Assembly (NCBI GenBank): GCA_977006965.1
Contig: OZ345366.1
Location: forward strand, 2,108,001-2,172,000
DNA length: 64,000 bases
From: Phymatolithon calcareum
Lineage: Eukaryota; Rhodophyta; Florideophyceae; Hapalidiales
Direction of reading: 5' to 3'
Below, one piece after another: positions 19,976-30,102 of the stretch (its first letter is position 1; each line of letters opens with the position of its first letter). The position numbers and the translations under genes are program-made. The notes under the pieces are model-generated. The model worked only from the letters and a program-made list of their open reading frames with translations, made no database searches and was not told the DNA's origin.

Positions 19976-20627
19976 CTTGCGCTGACACAGACAAGTTCGG
20001 TGATACTGTACCAATCCTCATGAGCAACCTGGAAGAATACCTCGGAAGATATCAACTGACCAAAGAGGAGATTGATATCACTGAAAAAGCTCTAGACAAG
20101 CTACTCTTCTTCACTATCGTCTTTTACGACGACATGGAATAGACAAGGCGCCAATTGAGGAAATCTGATCAGTGGACCCCAAGCTTTTCCCTCCGCCCTT
20201 TTACGGGAGAGGGTTTTTGCAGCTAGGGCTACGACGTTAACCCGGGTGTAATCACTGGGAGTGATAAGATAAAGAATGGGTTTATCTTGAAAAGGGGTGA
20301 TCTCTCTCCGATGAGAAGATGAGATGCTCTCTACTAAAACTACAAAGGGAGAACTGCTTAAATAGGCTTCCGATTGCCTTCCAGCTATGGGCTTTGGTGG
20401 AAGCATATTGCGTGCTTCCTGCTCGCAGAACCTATGCTGGAATTTAGGTCGCCTATTCCTGCAGCTTGTGGTGCCACTGCATCATTGCGTGTCTACACGG
20501 GTTACAAGTATTTGAATATATGATCGAAGCTACAACGTAGCTGCTGAAACGCATCTCCCTTGCAGTCTCATGAGTGCTACTGAGGGCGTTTAATAAATTC
20601 CAAATTCAAAAAAACTTGCGCTGACAC
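19976..20627 (+). mobile_element. 5'-truncated LINE-B insertion with 13-bp target-site duplication
   Basis: The 13-mer CTTGCGCTGACAC occurs at 19976-19988 and again at 20615-20627, directly after a tail ending ATTCAAAAAAA. The enclosed sequence begins within coding DNA (MSNLEEYLGRYQLTKEEID, then LLFFTIVFYDDME and a stop), continues through a 3' UTR and ends in the A-rich tail. A variable-length duplication, 5' truncation and A-rich 3' end are the hallmarks of target-primed reverse transcription. Related copies lie at 9528, 16376, 44430, 48560 and 50020. Confidence 0.85.
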
Positions 20628-21348
20628 TGAACGAACCGCTTTGCAAACAGTCTTCGCACGTGACATAACAAGCGCAAATGCATACATTATACCTACATCT
20701 ACATTAACGGTCACAAACGACTGCGCACAAACTCCCTCGTGATTGAATGCATCAAGATATTCACACACACTCTCGGCGGTACATTCATACGAGATGTGGA
20801 CCACTTTTGAGGGACACAAATGATGTAGGTGTGTAATGCCCAAGGAGACACAATTTGACTAGAGGGCGAAGCCCGAGGGACAATGTGTCCTCTAGAGCCA
20901 ACACCGAGCCTGACGCACATCATTAAACAACTTTCGTTTCGCGAAAAAAGTGCCCCACATACTGCTTATCAACAGACACGTGGGAAACAAAACGAAAGGT
21001 GAGCTCAAGGCGATTTGATATCAGTCCCGTTTTCCTGTTGTGGGTTTGTGAAAGTGGGGCAACAGCACCATAACTTACATAGATTTGTTCACCCTCGGAA
21101 AAGTCAATAAAAACTTCAGCAAAACAGAAAAGTAAAATTTATTTCCTCGGAAAGGAGGAAATATGGGACTTGTTTCCCCGGAAGCGTGGAAACATGCATC
21201 ATGCATGATGTTTCCATGGGATTCGTTTCCCTGGAACCAGGAAACATGGCGTCGGTTTGTCGTAGACGCACTAATAGAAATCCACAAACATGACGATGCT
21301 ATGATACGAACTTTGTGCTAGATGTGCACTCGTGAGACTGTTTTGCGT

Positions 21349-21410
21349 AGCGAGTTTTTTTAATTCAAGTTTTTATTTAAAAATAAAAATCAATAAAAAA
21401 ACCTCGCAAA
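21349..21410. repeat. A/T-rich foldback near 21.38 kb
   Basis: GAGTTTTTTTAATTCAAGTTTTTAT on the left pairs imperfectly with ATAAAAATCAATAAAAAAACCTC on the right around AAA-rich bases. Flanking GCGTAGC/GCAAATTGCG extends the stem. It may derive from two opposed A-rich retroposon tails. Confidence 0.55.
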
Positions 21411-21623
21411 TTGCGTTATGAGACATATTTCGAGAAATATTATAATAGTTGTCGGAAGGGTGCGCGCTCCGGAGGAACGTTGGCACAGCACAGTGCACGT
21501 CCCTTGTCAAAACTTAACGCAAAATTTGTGCTCCTGTCCAAACGATAGACTGCGGTTGATGCGACGTGATCAAGCCCTCACAACGCAGCACTACTTTTAA
21601 GTAGGAAAATATTGTTTAAAAAC

Positions 21624-22621
21624 GAGGAAATTCACTACATGGCCACCAAAAGTCGGAAAAATTCACTACATGGCCATCCTTAGCCAAACCTACTACACAT
21701 CCGTTAGGAATATGACGGCGCACTGTAAGCACGTCGCCATATTTGCCTGCCAAACTCAACTCACAACGCTCCCGTACTAACCACTCTGAAATCATGGAAA
21801 AGAAGAGCTCGTGCTACAGGTGGGCGACTAAGCTGGATCAAGCTTTGACAACGTTGTCAACGTCGAGATCTCTAACAAGACGAGAAGCACCAGGAAAAAG
21901 TCGTCCGAGCGGAGAAGCTGCTTGTGGAGCCAGAGGTCATCGAGAGTGGCGTGCTCAGCTGTGTTGCTCGCAGCGAAGAGACACCATTCGATGTGACAGT
22001 TAGCAGCGACTACCGCGCTACATGCTCTTGTCGCCACTTTGAAGAGCACCTGAGGCCATGTAGCCACGTCGTCGCTGCACTTTTGTACGCTTCTAGGCGC
22101 TTGGTGCAGCATCGAGTGTCGTTCGGCCCGTATAACAAGCACTAGTTCGGAGACGTGTGGATGTTGAGAACGTGGGTCAAGCGGCATGAGGGCAGCATCA
22201 CCTGTGTTGCAGTCACTGGAGACCAGCTAGTACAGGATGATTTGGTGCCGCTTGATCTTGTGGCTAAGCCGGGCCGTAAGCGTGGGGCCATCACTGCTCC
22301 TCGTGCTGAAACACTGGCCACTTTTCGCAAACATGCGGGAGGCCTAACACCGACAACCTTGTCGAGGCGGAACGAAACACACCGACAAAGCGGCTCAGTC
22401 CATGTTCATCGACCTTACCGCCTGCGATGATGGATATTCTATTTGCGATGAGGATTTAAAGCATAGAGGAGCGCGCGCAATAAACTTTACTCTCGCATAG
22501 ATTGCTTTGACAAACGGATGAGTAGCAGTTTTGGCTAGGGTGAGTTATGATAGTACGCTTGGCTAGGGATGGCCATGTAGTGAATTTTCCCACTTTTGGT
22601 GGCCATGTAGTGAATTTCCTC
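21624..22621. mobile_element. 1-kb Mutator-like element with about 65-bp terminal inverted repeats
   Basis: The left terminus 21624-21689 and right terminus 22557-22621 are inverted copies with only a few mismatches and one indel. Each terminus contains the 16-mer ATTCACTACATGGCCA twice, 33-34 bp apart. The interior carries the SWIM zinc-finger end of a MULE transposase but no catalytic domain, so this is an internally deleted, non-autonomous copy. I could not identify the expected 9-11-bp target duplication. Confidence 0.8.
21924..22430 (+). pseudogene. MULE transposase C-terminal remnant with SWIM zinc finger
   Basis: The frame encodes TVSSDYRATCSCRHF...LRPCSHVVAAL, a SWIM finger (C-x-C-x9-C-x-H), the DNA-binding module near the end of Mutator transposases. 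A TAG at 22143 interrupts the frame. The same frame then continues with a basic KPGRKRGAI motif resembling the usual transposase tail. The DDE catalytic region is absent. An indel near 21880 separates it from further coding-like sequence upstream. Confidence 0.65.
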
Positions 22622-23195
22622 ATTCATATTCTTATTCTGGGGGACCTTGCCAATTTTCGCAGCCTTTAAATAAAGGGAAAGCCTTGGGAAACCTTTAACC
22701 ACAATTTTTTGACGTCTCTCTACGGTCCATTCACCAAGATTTTATAACCGCTTTTGCCCTTTACTGCCAAAGAGGGAGAACAGTTTTTCCTTCATTCGCT
22801 TTCCAAATCTAATCAAGGTTACTGCGACTGCACCTTCGACTTCGATGGTTCCTGCCCGCTTTCATGTTAATCTCTCTTGTAGACAGCCTCAATGCTCGAG
22901 AATCAGTCTAGGAGTGGCAGGCGGACGGGTTCTTTAAGGAGTGTAATGTCTTAGAGCTATGAGATGCATTTAGGCCTGGTTTGTTATCCAATAAATGTGT
23001 ACAGTCCACGTGTCTGACAAATAGAATGCAATGAAACTCTAAAATGTATCCAATTGGATACATTTTAGAAGTGAGCAATTGAGCAATATCGCTATTAGCA
23101 CCGATGTGCACATCCAGCTTTACTTGGACTACTGTAATTGCTATCTTCATTAGATTCGATTCCTTGACGAAAAGTGTCGACCGTATACCGTTAGC
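22622..23195. other. Intergenic region upstream of PRPF4
   Basis: No gene is recognisable. It contains a perfect 32-bp palindrome at 23038-23069 and should hold the PRPF4 promoter. No TATA box is obvious. Confidence 0.5.
23038..23069. repeat. 32-bp perfect palindrome
   Basis: TCTAAAATGTATCCAATT is the left half plus the central AATT. Both halves are exact complements with no spacer. It lies about 130 bp upstream of the PRPF4 start. Confidence 0.9.
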
Positions 23196-24623
23196 ATGCA
23201 AGCTCGACCTCCGCCCGCCCCACAAAACGGCGCGACCGCCGCACTAGCGAGCGCGTCGCTTCTGGCGGCGTCGGCTTCCCGATCTGCAAGGCTCGCTGAA
23301 TTTTCAGAACGCCGCTTCGCGCGAGCATTACACGTCCCGACCGACGACAAGGAAGTTCGCCTCGCACTCCGTGCCCGCTCCAACCCAATATGTCTATTCG
23401 GCGAGGACGCGCACGATCGTCGCGAAAGATTACGCGCCCTTTTGGCGCACGAGGCGCTTTCCGCGAATGCACCTGCACCACCGGCCGCCCCACCGGGAGC
23501 TCCAATTGCAACAACTCCAGCATCTGCCGACGAGCCGGAGGATGAGGAGTATTATACTGAGGGTCCAGCATCCCTCCGTGAGTTTCGCTCAAAGCTTGCG
23601 CGAAAATCCCTTGTTGCGGCTGCATGTCGTCTCGCCTGTGAACGTGCCGCCCGATCTGAAACGGAGGATGGACCGTTGCGTCGTGCATGTCGAGCAGCTG
23701 AGCTTGCTGCCGTCGAACGAGTCCGGGAATCTGGACTTCGTGCCTCGCAGCGGGCACAGGGCAGACCTCTATCTGCTATCGCGTTCCGCGGGGATGTGGT
23801 TGCAACAGGTGCGTGGGGCGGGGCGGTGGAAATATGGGACGCAGCCACATGTGCGCGACGAGGCGAAATTAATCCTCATGACGTGCGGATATCAATGCTC
23901 GATTTTCCGCAGACAAACACGCTTCTTTCCGCGGGCGCAGACGGATGCGCAGCCCGAATGGAGGCTGATGAAGATGGCATGTTCCGAGTTGCACATGTAT
24001 TTCGCGGACACGAAGGGCGTGTCTCAGCGGTACGGATGCACCCCCTGCTTCACGGCACGGTGGTGGCGACGACTGGATTTGACGGCGCACTCCGCATCTA
24101 TGAAGGTGAAGAACTCATGGCCGCACATCATACCGGACATGCGCAGGTGACATGGCTTGACTTTCATCCTGACGGTGCTCTCTTGGGTACAACCGGATCT
24201 GAGGGCGGAGTGCGGATATGGGACATGAGGTCCGGGCGCGCTGTTCTTACTCTCGAGAAGGCTCATGTTGGTCAGGCGCTGCGAGTCGCGTTCGCTGGAG
24301 ACGGACGGGCGTTCGGAACCGCTGGAGGGGATCATGCGGTTGCAGTATGGGACCTTCGGAAAAGAGCTTGTGTGAAGCGAATTGCAGCGCATACCGGCAT
24401 TGTGAGCGGATTGCGATTTGCTGGAGGTGTTGATGGAGGTGATGTGCTTGCCACCGGGAGCTTTGATGGAACCGTCAAGATGTGGGCGACAAGACGAGAG
24501 TTTGCATTGCTCAAAGCACATACAGCACATGAGGATAAAGTTATGGCGATGGATGTTGCGCCGGATGCTAGCGTTGTTGTGACGGCTTGTTACGATAAAA
24601 CGTGGAAGGTTTGGGGGCCTTGA
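23196..24623 (+). CDS. PRPF4: U4/U6 snRNP protein Prp4 (PRPF4)
   Basis: PRPF4 is a WD40 component of the U4/U6 di-snRNP, needed to form the tri-snRNP for pre-mRNA splicing in the nucleus. The 475-residue product has the diagnostic N-terminal splicing-factor motif VPTDDKEVRLALRARSNPI followed by CLFGEDAHDRRERLRALL (residues about 47-85). A low-complexity Ala/Pro linker and a basic helix come next. Seven WD repeats fill residues about 190-475, for example TGAWGGAVEIWD, GTTGSEGGVRIWD, GTAGGDHAVAVWD and the last, TACYDKTWKVWG. Length is slightly below the animal homologue. The ATG is the first in frame. No intron is seen, which is notable for a splicing factor in a lineage with few introns. Confidence 0.92.
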   Translation: MQARPPPAPQNGATAALASASLLAASASRSARLAEFSERRFARALHVPTDDKEVRLALRARSNPICLFGEDAHDRRERLRALLAHEALSANAPAPPAAPPGAPIATTPASADEPEDEEYYTEGPASLREFRSKLARKSLVAAACRLACERAARSETEDGPLRRACRAAELAAVERVRESGLRASQRAQGRPLSAIAFRGDVVATGAWGGAVEIWDAATCARRGEINPHDVRISMLDFPQTNTLLSAGADGCAARMEADEDGMFRVAHVFRGHEGRVSAVRMHPLLHGTVVATTGFDGALRIYEGEELMAAHHTGHAQVTWLDFHPDGALLGTTGSEGGVRIWDMRSGRAVLTLEKAHVGQALRVAFAGDGRAFGTAGGDHAVAVWDLRKRACVKRIAAHTGIVSGLRFAGGVDGGDVLATGSFDGTVKMWATRREFALLKAHTAHEDKVMAMDVAPDASVVVTACYDKTWKVWGP

Positions 24624-26430
24624 TTTCCTCATTTGCTTATTCCTTTGAACCGCCGTACCGTAATCACTGCATGTCAAGAAATGGACATATGTGGTAAGAG
24701 GCTGGGTTTCTTCAGTGCTGCTGCTATTCTAAGCACATATATGGTATGGGCAAAGGGAACGAACGACTGAAGAAGCTTTAAAACTTATTCGGATGGTCTA
24801 TGGATATCAACTGAATTCCACATACGGTCGAGAAGCCAAGCAGAGTGAGATTCCAATTGGAAAAGATTATGTCAATGGGATTATACATATGGGCTAGAAG
24901 GCGCGGGGAGCGAAGTTTCTTCATGAGACATATATGTGACCTTTGCTTAAGTACGCGGTCATCTGAAGATCATGCGTTGACGCATCAGTCACGATGTCAC
25001 ACCGTAAGTGGAATTGTAATCACAGATTCCACGTACGCAGGAGTCGGCACAAGCATATCCAAATATCAGCGTCAGAGATATCGTGCTCTGTTCAAGTGCA
25101 AGGTCTACAGTACAGGGAACGACTGGAGCGCATTATTCCTGGTTTTCATCGTCGATCTCCATGTCAATCAGATCCTGGCTACCTCCAAGGCTTGAATCGC
25201 TAACTCAATTTTTCCGACTCTCCGTCATGCTCACTCTTGTTGACTTGTGATGTAGACGAAAATGCGCCGTTTTCAAGCACATTGTAAGTTGATTGTTTTT
25301 TTCCGTGCTCTGTAGACAAATAAACGGATTGAAGTTCTCGGTTCCCATGCAAATGGGGACTCCTGAAAAGAGAATCGGACCAGCCGGTATATTACTGAGG
25401 AAGTGGCCTTAGTGCGCAGTCTCCTTAAACCTTAACACTTGTCCTGAACATAAGGGACATCAAGCCATTTTGCAGCCAAAAAGAACGGGAGATCCACAAG
25501 AAAAAGTAAGGGTAGGAAATGAGAGCGGTGCGAAAATCCAGGAAGGTCGTCGAATATTGATTCGAAGAGGTTGATCTGCTGCACTGATGCATGTTTGATA
25601 TCGACAGAACCCAAGTTGAAATCCTAGGCATGTTCTACAGTCTCTGCCTTGAATGCATCCCCAAGCGATGGTGGGGCAGCAGAGCAGAACGATAGCATGT
25701 AACAAGAGAATTGGATTAATTGTGCGTTGCACTCAAAAGGCAGTCTCGTCAGTCGCGCTTATCACAGCCGAAGTCTCCGTGATGGTGTTTGCAAGCACAA
25801 GATCTGGACAGGTCATCGAATATCCTAAAAAACTAGATGAGGGAATTATGGAAGGAACCAGGCCGATGTGAGAGGTTGAAAGGGTGTGAAATATCGCACT
25901 GTGAGAGGATAGAGCTGGGACCTGATGACCAGATCAGGCCAAAACACTATCCGAACAATAAAATGCGCTGTACGACATGAAGCTACTGGTCAAGTAGGAT
26001 AACAGCATGTGCGGCGCAGGCAACGCTTTTTCCCACACTGTATAAATTTGCTTCTCATTTTCTCGAAAAGATTCTTGCCGAACGAGAGCAGTGATGTCCC
26101 AATTCCTCGGCGCAACCCGGGCTGGGCATTGCTGCTCACGTGAACACGTGTTGCACAATGTGATCTTCCCCATATTCCTGTAATGCCAGGCAGGCATAAC
26201 GAGACGAAGGCGCACCGGGCCGTCCCCCCTTCGTGTTCTGATTCGCTGGCTAATGATAGATCATAATCCAGTGATGTGGCCGTTGAGTTCGAGTTTTCCC
26301 ATTGCCCACATGTTGCCGGCCGTCCGACACGCGCCGGTATCGTCCTTGAATCACAGTGGGATCGCAAACAGAGGCTTCGCTCACGCTTGGCTTACGCAAC
26401 CTGCTCGACTAGAGCGCGTGTGCGGTACCA
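24624..26430. other. Intergenic, no recognisable gene
   Basis: Only short, incoherent frames occur. A minus-strand stretch at 25934-26215 includes ITLCNTCSREQQCPAR, too little to name. The last few hundred bases should contain the promoter of the chromatin gene starting at 26485. Confidence 0.5.
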
Positions 26431-26484
26431 GTGGCGGACGTCAGCGGTGCAACTCGCCCTTCCGGTGGCAAAGCGGTGGTCGCA

Positions 26485-29400
26485 ATGGTTGGAACCGCCG
26501 CGGAAGGCGGTCTGTCTGTAAGAGACAAACTCTTCCGCATGTGGGAATTGCCTGCCACTTGGGCTCTTCTCCGATTCTCTTCCCCTGCAGGCGCGCGCAT
26601 TCCGGACCTCGGCGACATAGCAAATGCTCTCGTATCACCGAAGGATCACCTCGATATTATCGCGGCTCTACATGCTCGCCCCCTTAACATCCCACCGAGC
26701 AGTGCCGCGACCCGCTGGCTCCCCGGGTTGCGCCGTGCTGTCCGTCAACGCCGTCGAGACTTTGACCCAATCTTTGGCGCACAGCGTGAATCGTCTGATA
26801 GCGAAAGCGAGAGTGAGGTCTCGAAGGAGGTCGCACAAGGCGGGACGGAGGACGATGATGAAGATGACCCTCTCGCCTCCCTGGATTCATATTTCAGCCT
26901 TACTCCGGAGGAGCGATTAGAGACACTGCATACGATCGCGGAATTGGGCGCTTGTGATGCGGAGGTTGCTCCTGTCCCCTCTGGTAGAGTGGCTGAGCTG
27001 GAGGTTGATCAATTACGCTTGGAACCAATTGGCACTGACGCGGCGGGAAACGACTATTGGTATTTCGGCGATTGTGCGCATATTTTCCGCGAACCCGGCC
27101 GTCGCGTGAGAAAGCCCACTCCAGCAGAGGCAAGGCGTGCGGCTGAAGAGGCTAAACTACGCCAAGAGGAGGAGAGGAAGGCCAAAATTGCAGAGCGAAA
27201 GAAAGTCGCGGCAGAGAAGCGTGCACAAAAGCAAGCGGCAAAGGAGGAGCGCGCGCGAAAACGGCAAGAGGAGCTTCTTGCTCGGCGCGCCAAATGGGCC
27301 CCCCGTGCAGCGACAGCTCGTGTCACTCGAGCGTCGAGAGCTGCAGCCGCAGCCGCTAATGCCGGAGCCAGGTCCGCAGATGCTCCTGTCACTAAGCTTG
27401 CAGGGAACAAGCGCGCCCGCAGTGACTCTGGGTCGGATGACGAGAACGCGGAATTCATCACCGATGCCCCACGGGCATCGACACGCCAGCGTCGCCCAAC
27501 CCCGGCTATGCAGGAACACAAAGAAGATACAGCCACCGCGACGACACCGCGGAGAAAGAGCACAGGATCCGTGGTAACGGAAGCCGTACGGCACTGCGTG
27601 AGATGGGAACTTGTCTCTAGCAACCTTGAGGAGCTGCGTCAGTTTGTCGAAAAGTTCGAGGATCCGGAAAACATTTTCAATAGGAACGAACGCAAGCTCA
27701 TTACCTATTTCACCGACGAACTCATTCCGGCCTTCGAAGAGGTTGAAAGCAAACTGCGCAAGGAGCGCCAGAAGCGCGAACGAAATGAGTGGCTCATGGT
27801 TAACCAGAAAAGATCCAGTCGTGTCCAGGCCATTGAGGCTCGTCGAGATGCCGAAAAAGAGAGGGAGAAAGAGCGCGAGGAGGAGCTTCGTAAAGAAGAA
27901 TTGCGTCTGCAGCAAAGGCGGCTTGACATTGCCAAACAGATGGAGGAATTTGCTCGTACACAGATGAAAGAACTCCGAGCGGCTAAGAGATCCAAACTTC
28001 GGCCTGATCAAACAGAGGAGGCTCGCCGATTGTTGGAACTTGATTTGATAGCTGATCGAGATGCACAACGCAGGAGAGAGTCTGCTGTTGGCAAACGCGG
28101 CGCGGCAGTCTCGACTAGAGTCCTGCGGTCAAGAAGAGATAGCGAAGACGGAGATGTGGAAGATGGAGATGATGTTCCGGATGCGGAGGAGGAGGACGAT
28201 TATGAACCGGAGAGTGAGCATGACAGTGAACCCGAAAGCGTGGAAGACGATTTCGAAGTCATGGTTTTGAAGAGGCCGGGTCCGGATGTAATGGAAATTG
28301 ACTGTCCGAAAAAGGAAGAAGGTGGGACTGTCGCCCCAATGGAAGTGGAACCTGTGAATCGGACCCTGAAATCGGAACAGCAGCTCAATGGTTCCAACCC
28401 TGAAGATTTTGCAAAGCGGAAACATATGTTCACTTCGGCGTCTGCCGAAGAGGATATACCGACTGAATTGACTGTGCTTACTAATAATGAAGACGGTTTG
28501 CCGACGCGTTTGCTTAACTACTTCATATTCATCAACAAGGATACCTGCTCCGAGGTACCAGTGGAAACCGTGGATAATAAGGAAATATCAGTTGTCGCGC
28601 TTGGCGTTCTCGCCCCGCGAAAGGATTCAGAAGTAGATCCCCTCCGTGTGGAAATTCATGGGATCTCCGAATGGGCGATAGAATATGGGTGGTGCACTCG
28701 CATCTGGGTGAAGACCAAGACGGCGTGGTACGAGTTGGTTAACCCTCACATCGATTATCGCCCGGCGTATTCTACGACCTTGCGAAAGTTTGAAATATGT
28801 GTGAGACTCGTTCTTCTCGGAGATGCCATGAAACCTGCCGCTCTTGGTTATGAAGACGTCCTAGACATGCTTGGTCAGCGGTACAATGAAATGAAGAAGT
28901 ACAAGGAAAGTGATATACGAGCGGAGTATTCATTCATTTTGTCTCAAGTTGATGAGCTCAAACATAGCACACTGCTAAAATGTGGGTTCATCAAGGAGCT
29001 TCGCAGTTGGAAGCGGGCTGAAGATCGAAAGGCCAGGAATATTGCAAAGAAGTCTGCGGTCAAGAATGAAGAAATGGAGAGTAGGCCAGAAGATATTTCC
29101 ATGGCTGCAGCTGGAGGTTCATCCTCAAAAGCAAAAAGGAGGCGCAGCTCACGTGGACAGACTCCAAGTTCACGAGGACAGTCGCCAACTCCTGCTTCAC
29201 CTGTTGAAGTTTCATCGGCGCATAATGCCAGCGCCCCGTCAAAGAATTCTGATGAGAAAGTGCCTGATAATGCGAAGACAGGTATCTCGATCGACCTTGA
29301 CGAGACCGGCAATGAAATTGAAGGGAGCACTAAAGCGCCGAACTCGCCTCAGTCGTCTGACAAGCAGTCGAACGGTGAAGAAGCCAGTGATGCTGCTGAG

Positions 29401-29814
29401 AAGAGCAGTGGAGAACCGAGAAGAGAAGATGATGAACCGGGAAAGGAAAATGCATCGGCTAAGCCTGTCGGTGCATTTTCAAGCATTGAGGATAGTGAGG
29501 GGCGAACGGCAACCCCAAGCTTAGCGCAATCATCCGGGAAGCAGACGAGCGGTATTGAATCAACCTCTGCAGACGAAAAGAGAAGCGGCGATTCTAAGAC
29601 AGATGTTGCTCCCATGGTTGAAATTGCGTCGAATGAAGAGTCCACTCCAGTGGAGAATGTGACGGAGGAAGCTACGAATGCTGATGAAAAGATCAGTGAT
29701 GAAGCGAAAGAAGAATTTGTGGAGGGGCGACATATGTCATCATCCGCGAAGGAAGTTTTGAAAGAGGAAGCGACGGATGCAAACCGTGGAACCTTGCAGC
29801 TCATGAATGAGTGA
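26485..29814 (+). CDS. DDT/WHIM-type chromatin protein with DNMT1-like RFD region
   Basis: The predicted 1109-residue nuclear protein starts at the first ATG (26485); an upstream GTG is in frame after a TAG. Residues about 10-75 (DKLFRMWELPATWALLRF...) resemble a DDT domain as in CECR2-type remodeller subunits. Around residue 176 comes LRLEPIGTDAAGNDYWYFGD, the WHIM-like signature that reads nucleosome linker length with ISWI ATPases. Long charged coiled coils follow (about 215-270 and 405-525), then an acidic stretch. Residues about 668-785 contain LPTRLLNYFIFIN, GISEWAIEYGW and IWVKTKTAWYELVNPHIDY, which match the replication-foci domain of DNMT1 in order and spacing. The C-terminus is Ser/Glu-rich and disordered. 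No bromodomain, PHD or methyltransferase motif is present. DDT/WHIM is fairly secure; the RFD call is from pattern recognition. Confidence 0.75.
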   Translation: MVGTAAEGGLSVRDKLFRMWELPATWALLRFSSPAGARIPDLGDIANALVSPKDHLDIIAALHARPLNIPPSSAATRWLPGLRRAVRQRRRDFDPIFGAQRESSDSESESEVSKEVAQGGTEDDDEDDPLASLDSYFSLTPEERLETLHTIAELGACDAEVAPVPSGRVAELEVDQLRLEPIGTDAAGNDYWYFGDCAHIFREPGRRVRKPTPAEARRAAEEAKLRQEEERKAKIAERKKVAAEKRAQKQAAKEERARKRQEELLARRAKWAPRAATARVTRASRAAAAAANAGARSADAPVTKLAGNKRARSDSGSDDENAEFITDAPRASTRQRRPTPAMQEHKEDTATATTPRRKSTGSVVTEAVRHCVRWELVSSNLEELRQFVEKFEDPENIFNRNERKLITYFTDELIPAFEEVESKLRKERQKRERNEWLMVNQKRSSRVQAIEARRDAEKEREKEREEELRKEELRLQQRRLDIAKQMEEFARTQMKELRAAKRSKLRPDQTEEARRLLELDLIADRDAQRRRESAVGKRGAAVSTRVLRSRRDSEDGDVEDGDDVPDAEEEDDYEPESEHDSEPESVEDDFEVMVLKRPGPDVMEIDCPKKEEGGTVAPMEVEPVNRTLKSEQQLNGSNPEDFAKRKHMFTSASAEEDIPTELTVLTNNEDGLPTRLLNYFIFINKDTCSEVPVETVDNKEISVVALGVLAPRKDSEVDPLRVEIHGISEWAIEYGWCTRIWVKTKTAWYELVNPHIDYRPAYSTTLRKFEICVRLVLLGDAMKPAALGYEDVLDMLGQRYNEMKKYKESDIRAEYSFILSQVDELKHSTLLKCGFIKELRSWKRAEDRKARNIAKKSAVKNEEMESRPEDISMAAAGGSSSKAKRRRSSRGQTPSSRGQSPTPASPVEVSSAHNASAPSKNSDEKVPDNAKTGISIDLDETGNEIEGSTKAPNSPQSSDKQSNGEEASDAAEKSSGEPRREDDEPGKENASAKPVGAFSSIEDSEGRTATPSLAQSSGKQTSGIESTSADEKRSGDSKTDVAPMVEIASNEESTPVENVTEEATNADEKISDEAKEEFVEGRHMSSSAKEVLKEEATDANRGTLQLMNE

Positions 29815-30102
29815 ATGAGAATGGAACAAGATTAGACGGAGACATCTCTTCGCGAAGACGAGTGTAGGTTGGAGACAATTGCAAAGACTTGAGGTTTTGC
29901 ACAGGCCCCCTGGCGAGGCATAACTTATGCAGGACTTTTAACTGGACCTCGCCCTTGTATTTGCTTGGGATTAAATGCCTGTCGATTCATGTGAAGGTAG
30001 CTCTACCTTTCAACCCCTGCCTTTCGGTTCATATTCTAAACCGAAATACTTTACTTTCAAGCCACGACTCTATTCTATTCAAAATTTAGACCATTCCCTA
30101 AT
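29815..30102. other. Convergent 3' intergenic gap
   Basis: The 288-bp spacer lies between the stops of the DDT-RFD gene and the DUF218 gene. It includes a small inverted pair, GGTAGCTCTACC, near 29995-30006. Nothing else is evident. Confidence 0.5.

Noticed and set aside
23191-23757. 188-codon minus-strand frame inside PRPF4
   Set aside because: It is antisense to the well-supported PRPF4 coding region and has no motif of its own.
27157-28068. 303-codon minus-strand frame inside the DDT-RFD gene
   Set aside because: Leu/Phe/Ser-rich shadow of a charged coiled coil.
29995-30006. GGTAGCTCTACC as a terminator hairpin
   Set aside because: Too short (5-bp arms) to distinguish from chance.
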